A stretch of DNA of 64,000 bases from Angomonas ambiguus (taxonomy: Eukaryota > Euglenozoa > Kinetoplastea > Trypanosomatida > Trypanosomatidae), in assembly GCA_019695575.1 (NCBI GenBank), contig JADNSB010000058.1, forward strand, positions 2,554 through 66,553, in the 5' to 3' direction. Positions 57,320 through 64,000 of the stretch are shown here, piece after piece (the first letter of the stretch is position 1; each line of letters opens with the position of its first letter). Both the position numbers and the translations under genes were made by a program. Under the pieces are notes generated by a model that was not told where the DNA came from, searched no databases, and saw nothing but the letters and a program-made list of their open reading frames with translations.

Positions 57320-58132
57320 ATGACCACAGAGACGAGGAACCTTGTCCACGTGGTGGTAGCAGCACCCCCCTGGGCCAATGCCTCTACCTCCCTCTCTTCG
57401 GTAGTGTCGGTGCTTCACCCCGCCGACGACGTCCTCTCTCGCTGTAGGGAGCGGTGGAGAACTGCGCGCCTCTGTGAGAGCCAGGAGGCCATGGACCAGG
57501 CACAACGGCAGATCGCCTCGTGGCTGTGTGCCCGCGCCCTGTTGGTCGCCGTCATTAGGAAATACAGCGACCCCCCGTTATCCTCCACCCAAGCGGTCCT
57601 CCTAGAACGGACGGCATACGGAGCGGTGAATTACCGTCCTTACGCCCCACAGCATCACTTCAGTGTATCTCACGAGGACTGTCTGGTGGCAGTGGCGGTC
57701 GCCAAGGAGGCGGTGGGGGTGGACATTGCCTCTACGGACCCTACACTCTATCCCCTCTATCGCCTGGCCCTTACCGCGAGGGAGAAGGCCACGCTGGACG
57801 CTATGCCGGATGCTGCTGCTGCTGGGTGTGTCTACCCTCAGTACTGGAGCCTCAAGGAGGCGGTACTCAAGTGCAAGGGCTGGGGTATGGCGTCGGGGCG
57901 GTGTGAGATATACGCGGTCGACCTCAGTGTGCTGCCGCCTCTCTACCACGGCCGTCCTTCCTCCCTTCGCCTGAGCCCTCTGATGGTGTATCTGCGAGGA
58001 GAGGAAGGGAAACTTATGAGGGGTGGTTCCCTCCTGTGCGACTCCTTACTGGTTTCCGTCGTGGTGGACACCGTGGCAGATATTTATGTAGAGTGGCAGA
58101 GAGAGGGAGAGGGAGAGGGACGACCACACTGA
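57320..58132 (+). CDS. Sfp-type 4'-phosphopantetheinyl transferase
   Basis: 270 residues from the ATG at 57320; the frame upstream to 57305 uses TTG only. Family core present: F-S-V-S-H (about 113-117), the Mg-binding G-V-D-I-A (Asp135) and W-S-L-K-E-A-V-L-K (Trp176, Glu180, Lys184). These enzymes move the phosphopantetheine arm from CoA to acyl carrier proteins. Lone Sfp-type enzymes in protists usually serve fatty-acid synthesis carriers (cytosolic or mitochondrial ACP). No N-terminal targeting peptide is obvious. The pseudo-dimer arrangement (two similar halves) fits the length. Confidence 0.85.
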   Translation: MTTETRNLVHVVVAAPPWANASTSLSSVVSVLHPADDVLSRCRERWRTARLCESQEAMDQAQRQIASWLCARALLVAVIRKYSDPPLSSTQAVLLERTAYGAVNYRPYAPQHHFSVSHEDCLVAVAVAKEAVGVDIASTDPTLYPLYRLALTAREKATLDAMPDAAAAGCVYPQYWSLKEAVLKCKGWGMASGRCEIYAVDLSVLPPLYHGRPSSLRLSPLMVYLRGEEGKLMRGGSLLCDSLLVSVVVDTVADIYVEWQREGEGEGRPH

Positions 58133-58384
58133 CCGAAAGCTGCTGTATTTTACTTTAGTGCAGAAGGTGAAGAAGTAATACACATCTATATATTTAGTTA
58201 TGATTTCTTGTACGATGGAAGGTTTCTTTTTTACTCATCCCTTTTCAGAATTTGACCTCTCTCATTCTCTCTCTCTTTCGATCTTTTACCCCTTAGTTGG
58301 CCTAAAGGTATCGAAAGGACGAACCTCAGTCAAAAAAGAAAAAAAATTAAAAGGGAAAAATAATTTCTACCGAGTGTGTGTATT

Positions 58385-59233
58385 ATGATGCGCTTTTTTC
58401 AGCAAAATATGGGTCGGGCCGTCCCTTACGTCCGCTCCAGCGCCACCAAAGGTAAGAAACCCTCCTGGAAACCACGATCCCGCGCGGAGTTCTACGGTCT
58501 TGTTGCCGGGGCGTCGGTGTTCCCTATCACCGTCAGTGTTTTGTGGTGGTGGGAAAGGAAAAAAATGCAAGCCAACCCCCCTCAGCTGGCTCCAGAGTTC
58601 AGCTCTACGAAACAAGTAGGGATGGTGAAGAAGCAGTTACTGGGAGGACCCTTCACCCTGACGGACAGCAAAACTGGTAAGAAGATCACGGACAAGGAGC
58701 TGTTTGAGAATCACTGGACTTTGCTCTATTTTGGCTTCTCCAAGTGTGCCGAGATCTGCCCCAACACACTCAAGTACCTCGTTGAAGTGCTACAACGCTG
58801 TGATAAAGAATACGGCAAAGACCCCGAAGTGGCGGAGGAGCAAAAGAAACTTCAAGTGGCGTTCATCAGCATTGATTTTATCCGTGACACCCCTCCAGTG
58901 GTGCAGAAGTTTGTCTCCAAGTATGAACCAAGGATCCGTGGGTTGTGTGGTAACCAGCAAGAGGTGGAGGGCGCGGCGAAGGCCTGGAGGGTCTACTACT
59001 CCTCCGTCGATGAAACAGAGGAAGAAAAGCAAATTCGCGAAGAAAAAGGCGTCGAAGCACCAAAGATGGACGACACCTATCAGTTTGATCACAGCAGCGC
59101 CATTTACATTGTCGGTCCCGATGGGCAGATGAAAGATTTCTTCTTTAAAGAGATGGGCATAGACGACACGGTGGACCGTATTGGCGTACACTACCAGAAC
59201 GTGTATGGGTTCAGTGACACCCGTAAAGAGTAA
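58385..59233 (+). CDS. SCO1/SenC-like mitochondrial copper chaperone
   Basis: 282 residues from the ATG at 58385; Met1 and Met2 are consecutive, and the open frame reaches 58376 only by a GTG. A basic N-terminus (about 1-40) suggests mitochondrial import. Residues about 38-60 form the single inner-membrane anchor typical of SCO proteins. The thioredoxin-like domain has the copper-binding C-A-E-I-C motif (Cys121, Cys125) and the distal His236 in D-H-S-S-A-I-Y-I. All three ligands are present, and they face the intermembrane space if topology follows the family. SCO1 loads copper into the Cu-A site of cytochrome oxidase subunit 2. The likely splice AG is at 58295-58296, after a CT tract. Confidence 0.9.
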   Translation: MMRFFQQNMGRAVPYVRSSATKGKKPSWKPRSRAEFYGLVAGASVFPITVSVLWWWERKKMQANPPQLAPEFSSTKQVGMVKKQLLGGPFTLTDSKTGKKITDKELFENHWTLLYFGFSKCAEICPNTLKYLVEVLQRCDKEYGKDPEVAEEQKKLQVAFISIDFIRDTPPVVQKFVSKYEPRIRGLCGNQQEVEGAAKAWRVYYSSVDETEEEKQIREEKGVEAPKMDDTYQFDHSSAIYIVGPDGQMKDFFFKEMGIDDTVDRIGVHYQNVYGFSDTRKE

Positions 59234-59733
59234 CAACAATATATTTACACATTGAAACGATTATTGTTGGTTTACAACAGATCGTTACTACTACATCCCC
59301 TTTTTCAAAAAAAAAAAAAACTATCTCACAGTTTTTTTAGCACAGATTTATTTTTCATTATTATTATTACACTCCAATCATTTGACTTTTTATTGTCACT
59401 GTTTCGTTTGATACGTTTATTAAAAAAAAAAAAACTATATGAAAACTTTCACTAACCATTTAACTTTTTCTTCTCGTTTCAGTCTCAAGAGAGAGAGAGA
59501 GAATTATTTTTTTTTTTTACATAGAATTATAGAGTGTAATACATATATATATATATATACATATAATATAGACATTTTGAAAAGTGAGTACCTCCACCTA
59601 ACAGGTGCTCCTTTTTCATATTATAATAATTATTTAAAGTCTGCCCGTCTGTGTGTAGGAGTAATTGATAGCCCTTTTCGTTGTGGTGGAGACTGTGTAT
59701 TGGAATTAGTTGAAATAATAGTAAATCAGTCGA
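59234..59733. other. AT-rich spacer and probable leader
   Basis: T and A runs (for example 59308-59322, 59420-59433), a GA run near 59488-59502, a T tract with AG near 59523-59524, and a TA run at 59541-59560. If that AG is used the leader is about 210 nt. The frame 59439-59993 is low complexity and overlaps the next gene, so I do not call it. Confidence 0.55.
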
Positions 59734-62700
59734 ATGAAAACCACAAGGAAAAATGTCCGACGACTAATACTGGGTATGAGCGTGGAGGACGCACAGAGCA
59801 AGTTCGACTCCCCCGAGTCCCGTCTCCTTCTACGCCTCTCCCACGAGCGGCACAACCAAGGCGTGTTGCGAGAGTTACAGGTGGCGCAGCACCAGAGAGA
59901 TTACCTCCCTTCCGAGAGAAAGTGCCACATCAGTCGTTTCGCGAAGCCGACGTGCAAAGGGTTTCAAGCCTACATCAAGTCCACACCGGATGACTATATC
60001 GTTCGAGAGCTGTGGTCGGAGGAGACCGTGCCTGCAGAGGGCAGTACCGATGCCGTGACCCCCGCGTCGAACACGGATACTACCCCCGTCCCCTACTACA
60101 AGGTAAAGGAAGAACTTCAACTCTTTCTATCGCAGAAAAAGACGGTACTGACGACACTAAAAGAGGCGGCGGAGGTGGTGGCGGAGAATGTGCTGTCGGA
60201 GCTGACGGAGCGCAGAGACTCTGGGTCTCTGGTGTCGGGCCAGCAAAAGTCTGTAGTAGATCGTCTGGTAGATCAGGTGGAGGAGGCAAAGGATAAAGGC
60301 TACCGTAGTCTCTCCTCCTCCTCCCACCTGCTGGAGCCGGTGGAGATGTCCCTCACCCTCTTTGCCAAGAAGGATAAAGAGATCGCGGAGGCCTTCAAGA
60401 GCGCTTTGCTCTCCTTTCCTGCGAGGGAAGGGGATATTTCCTTCTCTCTATGGGTGTCTGGGGCGTTGATCGCACAAGACGAACTGTGCAAGGAGTTCCC
60501 CTTTCACCTAGCAAAGTACGTGGTCGAGGATAGCGACGGTAGCAGTCACCCCAACCGGCTGCCTCGAGTGATTGTGGAGGTCTACTTCTCCCCAGAGCTG
60601 TACCACGCCTCTCAGCTGATCGGCGAAGACGGGGTCCGAAAACTGCGTCGGTTCATTGGGACTACCATGATGCGGCAACACGAGCCTATCCCCACCTCAC
60701 AGAGTTTACTACTGAATGCGAACGAGCAGGAGCGGAGTGTCTTCAACCTCGCGAGTCCCTCGCTCCCTGAGGAGGTCCACGTCCCTTGGATCAGTCTCAC
60801 CAAGCACAAGGTAGCGTCGGTCACGGGGGTGGTGCTGGCGAGTGAGGACGTCACCCCTGCAGGGGTCCACCCAGAGCGAATGAAGGAGACCATCTACGAC
60901 GTTTGGAAGGCTTGGGGGCACCTCGTCAAAGACCTCCACGTCTGTGGCGACCTCGACTTTCTTAAAGTGGGGATCGACCACCTCAAGGAGGTGAAGGAAA
61001 ATAACGAGTACATTGATGGCGTTCGTCAGCTCGATGAAAAGGTCAATCAAGACCATCAGAGTAGTATCGTTAACCCCAACAACAACGATCTCGTCTTCTC
61101 CAACTACAAAGGGGGACACTCTCTCACCCACCCCAACAGCTATAAACTGCAAACAAAGAAGAAGGTACAGCACTTTGTTCCACTCTCTGCGGACTTTGCG
61201 GTGATTGAGTGCTGCCTAGAGCGGAAAGGGCTGCCCCATAATATGGTACTGGAGGATATCACCAAGACACTAGCCGAGATGCAGGCACAGAGCCTGGAAA
61301 TGTTGCGTTTCGCTCTGCTGGATGAGATGGAACTGTTAGAAGACGAAGTTGACCTCACCTCCGTCGTTCCCGTTCTCTACGCCCCCAAGATTGTAGTGAC
61401 CCATGCAGGTGTGATTGAGAAAGGGACCCATAGTTTTCAACAAATCCGTATACGAGGAAGCTGCCTCGCTCACGTCGAGGCCCTCGCCAACGCTCTTAAT
61501 GCCGAGAATTACTTCACTGACTACGACATTCCCCTCGCCTCCGACGCCACTCGCAGCTCCACCGCCGCCACCCTCGCCCCGGTATTACCAGAGAATCTTT
61601 CCTTCACCAACACCCACTCCAAGGCCCCTACGAGCGCCCCGTCTAGCAACAAGCGACTCCTCGGACACCGCCTACGCAGTAGTAGCAGGGGAGGAGCTGG
61701 CCACGAGCGACAGCAGGTGACCCAAGCGTTTGAGGATAGAATCGTTTCACAGGATGAACGGGACTTTTGGCGAGAGAATTACTATCGGCTGTCTTCCTTC
61801 CAACTGCTCTATCACAACCGAGTCGATGCGGCGGACGCTCTGGTGAGCAAAAACCTCAACTCCCGGCTGTCGGAGCACATCCGGCTAATCAATAGCAAGC
61901 TACTAGGAGATGACGTGGAGGGTGGAGAGGGTAGTGAGGAAAAGCCTTCCCGTCGTGCGACCACTACTCGTAGGAAAAAGAATATAGAGGGAGAAAATAT
62001 TTCCCCCGAAAAGATGTTCGAGTATCTGTGCACCGACTGTGAAGCTGAGACGGCGATGTGGGACCTCAAAGTAGGGGACTGCAAAGGATACGACTACCGA
62101 CTGCGGCTGCGCAAGATACCAGCGAAAGATATAGAGTTCGTCGAACCCGCGGTGCAATCCTTACAGTCCAAAGGATTTATTAACTACTTCGGCCCCAGCC
62201 GCTTCGCCTCCTACACCAAGCACAACATGCACCCTGGGTTGCATTTACTGAAGGGGGAGTTTAGGGCGGCGGCGAATATTATAGTACAGCAGTTCTACGT
62301 GGATGCTGCGATGGAGGCAGAGCGCCGTCGGACCGGTAATGTGTTTCCCTCCTCTCACGGTCGGCACTTTCCCCGGATGGTGGACTTCCCTGTACACGGG
62401 GGGCGACGTACGCTGCAGGAACATGGTACCGCGCTGCAGAAGGTGCTGAGTAACGCCCTGCAGGCCTCCCTCCTCCTCAACGACCGTCGCATGCCGGACG
62501 GTGCCTTGATGGAGTCCGACCTCGGTACTGACGACCCCTGTGCGGAGGCCTTTCTAAATGTGATCGGCACCAACGCCTGTCGCATCATTATTCACGAGTT
62601 TCTCTCCTTTGTGTGGAATGATATTGTCAATCAGCGCATGAAACGTTACGGCACGTTCGCGTTGCTCCCTGGCGACCTCGTCCGTCACAAAACAGAAGTC

Positions 62701-63981
62701 CCTATCGCCTCTGCCAAAGGTGCCCTGCTGGAGATTACCGAGGTACGTCAGAACCCGAAGGAGCTGACGGTGGTCACACAGAAAGATATTGATAATAAAC
62801 TGTACACCCCTTTTGACGTCGTACTCCCCCTACCAGGGGCGGACTGCGTGCTGCCGGACAACCACACCGCTGACCTTTATATTGTGACGCTGCGGCGGTA
62901 TGGGATTCAGTTCAACCCAGAGGACCGCCAGTGGGATATCTTTTACCCCAAGGAGACTGAAGAGGGCGCACCAACCTCCTCGGCCCGTCGCCGTCGGGCG
63001 TCTGCCTCTGCCCTCGCCGCCGCCTCCCCCTACCACCACCTCACCACCTCTTTTGCCAAGATGGAGGAGGAGCTGGCGTATGAAACCATCTTCAACGACA
63101 CCTTGCTGAACGATAAAGTGCTCGCCGTCGAGAGCTACCACGGAAGGCGCAAAAAGGACGCCGCCGTCGATGCCACGGCATGGCGCAAGGACCTCCGAAA
63201 GACGGGAGGAAACGCACTAGGGATATCCATCAACGCCTCCTACCGTGCCCCGCTCGCCAACCCCTCCCAGCACCTCCAGTGGCGGTTAGAAAAGGGACTG
63301 CCAGGGTCTCCTATCGAGCGATGGGGCGCACGGCGACGGATGGAGCAGCACTCCCTGGAGGCCACCAACCCTCACTTCACTACAGCGGCGGACCCCCCCG
63401 AACCGGCCACCAAGGCCCCTAGCGCCGAGGAACTGAACCCTTTTGCCCTCCCCAACGGCGGGGAGCTCATCACCGGCACCTCCAAGAAAACCAGAAGTCA
63501 TAGTAATGCTGCGGCCAAGCAAAGAGGAGCGGCAGCGGCCGACTCTTTAGTGTACGACCGACCGAAGCGCAAGTACAAGACCCTTCCCATCCCTCCCGTC
63601 CCCTACTGGGTCTCCAGCCACGACCGCAACCACCTCGACCTTCGCTTCCAACTCCCCGCCAGTAGCTACTCCAGTATGCTGCTCCGGGAGCTCACCAAGA
63701 GTGACGTCAACACCTCCGATGTGGTACCACTGCAGGGTGTGGCGGTGGGGGAGAAGGGAGTCCTCTCCTCTACGACCACCTACGACACCCTCCAACAGCA
63801 AAGAAAGAGAGAGATGGAATACCAGCAGTACTTGTCGCACCGACGGATGCGCCGCGCCCACTTCGTTAACCGACCGCGTGCCATGAAACTGGCAGTGCTC
63901 CATCAGCAAATCTTTCGTAGCAATGGGGTGCGTCAGTCCCTCCTTCCTACTCTTCGTAGCTACGATAGCGTTTCCAAGTAA
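59734..63981 (+). CDS. Giant TruD/Pus7-like pseudouridine synthase homologue with altered catalytic residue
   Basis: A 1,415-residue protein, far longer than TruD (about 350) or Pus7 (about 680). An early TruD-like segment (about 68-95) reads K-G-F-Q-A-Y-I-K-S-T-P-D-D-Y-I-V-R-E. The catalytic motif region (about 555-575) aligns as A-G-V-I-E-K-G-x-x-S-F-Q, so the expected nucleophilic Asp of A-G-T-K-D-K-R is Glu562. Motif II is G-F-I-N-Y-F-G-P-S-R-F (about 814-824), then H-P-G-L-H-L-L-K-G-E-F-R-A-A. V-W-N-D-I-V-N-Q-R follows, with P-G-D-L-V shortly after. Near the C-terminus L-D-L-R-F-Q-L-P-A-S-S-Y matches the final TruD strand. Large disordered insertions lie between motifs. The protein may keep RNA binding but not catalysis (inference). 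The start could also be Met15 (59776). Confidence 0.85.
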   Translation: MKTTRKNVRRLILGMSVEDAQSKFDSPESRLLLRLSHERHNQGVLRELQVAQHQRDYLPSERKCHISRFAKPTCKGFQAYIKSTPDDYIVRELWSEETVPAEGSTDAVTPASNTDTTPVPYYKVKEELQLFLSQKKTVLTTLKEAAEVVAENVLSELTERRDSGSLVSGQQKSVVDRLVDQVEEAKDKGYRSLSSSSHLLEPVEMSLTLFAKKDKEIAEAFKSALLSFPAREGDISFSLWVSGALIAQDELCKEFPFHLAKYVVEDSDGSSHPNRLPRVIVEVYFSPELYHASQLIGEDGVRKLRRFIGTTMMRQHEPIPTSQSLLLNANEQERSVFNLASPSLPEEVHVPWISLTKHKVASVTGVVLASEDVTPAGVHPERMKETIYDVWKAWGHLVKDLHVCGDLDFLKVGIDHLKEVKENNEYIDGVRQLDEKVNQDHQSSIVNPNNNDLVFSNYKGGHSLTHPNSYKLQTKKKVQHFVPLSADFAVIECCLERKGLPHNMVLEDITKTLAEMQAQSLEMLRFALLDEMELLEDEVDLTSVVPVLYAPKIVVTHAGVIEKGTHSFQQIRIRGSCLAHVEALANALNAENYFTDYDIPLASDATRSSTAATLAPVLPENLSFTNTHSKAPTSAPSSNKRLLGHRLRSSSRGGAGHERQQVTQAFEDRIVSQDERDFWRENYYRLSSFQLLYHNRVDAADALVSKNLNSRLSEHIRLINSKLLGDDVEGGEGSEEKPSRRATTTRRKKNIEGENISPEKMFEYLCTDCEAETAMWDLKVGDCKGYDYRLRLRKIPAKDIEFVEPAVQSLQSKGFINYFGPSRFASYTKHNMHPGLHLLKGEFRAAANIIVQQFYVDAAMEAERRRTGNVFPSSHGRHFPRMVDFPVHGGRRTLQEHGTALQKVLSNALQASLLLNDRRMPDGALMESDLGTDDPCAEAFLNVIGTNACRIIIHEFLSFVWNDIVNQRMKRYGTFALLPGDLVRHKTEVPIASAKGALLEITEVRQNPKELTVVTQKDIDNKLYTPFDVVLPLPGADCVLPDNHTADLYIVTLRRYGIQFNPEDRQWDIFYPKETEEGAPTSSARRRRASASALAAASPYHHLTTSFAKMEEELAYETIFNDTLLNDKVLAVESYHGRRKKDAAVDATAWRKDLRKTGGNALGISINASYRAPLANPSQHLQWRLEKGLPGSPIERWGARRRMEQHSLEATNPHFTTAADPPEPATKAPSAEELNPFALPNGGELITGTSKKTRSHSNAAAKQRGAAAADSLVYDRPKRKYKTLPIPPVPYWVSSHDRNHLDLRFQLPASSYSSMLLRELTKSDVNTSDVVPLQGVAVGEKGVLSSTTTYDTLQQQRKREMEYQQYLSHRRMRRAHFVNRPRAMKLAVLHQQIFRSNGVRQSLLPTLRSYDSVSK

Positions 63982-64000
63982 AAAAAGAAAAGAAAAAAGG

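Noticed and set aside
59439-59993. Open frame of 184 aa overlapping the TruD-like gene start
   Set aside because: Starts in AT-rich spacer sequence and overlaps the better supported gene in another frame.
1-64000. Transposons, virus-like elements or retroposons
   Set aside because: No reverse transcriptase, integrase or transposase-like frame and no long terminal repeats were seen. The only sizable direct repeat is the 83-bp pair near 52 kb.
1-64000. tRNA, rRNA or snRNA genes
   Set aside because: I saw no cloverleaf with A/B-box-like spacing or rRNA-like block in the spacers; a covariance-model scan (tRNAscan-SE, Infernal) would be needed to exclude small RNAs such as snoRNAs.

Overview
The window looks like part of a kinetoplastid (trypanosomatid-like) nuclear chromosome. 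I see 29 protein genes, all on the + strand, none with an intron. They are separated by AT-rich spacers. Most start codons are preceded by a long pyrimidine tract and then the first AG, as expected when a polycistronic transcript is processed by spliced-leader trans-splicing. Stops are TAA, TAG and TGA, and TGA is not read as Trp. Gene content also fits: a TUTase-family nucleotidyltransferase, MORN proteins, a TTL-like ligase, a kinesin and a large STE11-type kinase. I cannot fix the genus from sequence alone.

Layout. 1-28.5 kb: a Ser-rich gene tail, WW+MORN protein, small unknown, RWDD1-like, J-like mitochondrial chaperone, CTP synthase, RSPH1-like MORN protein, SMP-domain membrane protein, TUTase-like enzyme, ITFG2-like propeller, Asp/Glu/hydantoin racemase, TRAF-finger coiled-coil protein, kinesin, a short Rrp5, PP2A scaffold, a probable mitochondrial protein and a Hikeshi homologue. 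28.5-46 kb: an unusual block of three large genes with unusually long AT-rich spacers. It holds two divergent tandem paralogues with predicted N-myristoylation starts and Asn-rich tails, then a 2,426-residue kinase. 46-64 kb: Misato, TTL-like ligase, a myristoylation-signal coiled-coil protein, Nudix hydrolase, NSF, GRAM protein, Sfp-type phosphopantetheinyl transferase, SCO1-like protein and a giant TruD/Pus7-like protein.

The most interesting object is the kinase at 38683-45963. Reading from the N-terminus I see a RIIa/Dpy-30-like dimerization segment, two cNMP-binding-like domains, a PAS domain, a degenerate histidine-kinase core, a receiver-like domain that keeps its acceptor Asp, and an intact STE11/MAP3K-like kinase. 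It therefore joins PKA-regulatory-subunit, two-component and MAP3K parts in one chain. It and its two upstream neighbours all carry an MGAxxS motif (internal in the kinase) and Asn runs, so a shared membrane-linked signalling role is a testable idea and not a conclusion.

Other points of note are a TruD-like protein with Glu where the catalytic Asp is expected, a type I J-protein with DPE in place of HPD, an Rrp5 largely lacking its S1 array, a bacterial-type racemase, and an 83-bp direct repeat with an in-frame ATG upstream of the Nudix gene. I saw no tRNA or rRNA, no CRISPR array and no transposon or virus-like element. All domain calls are from motif reading without database searches.
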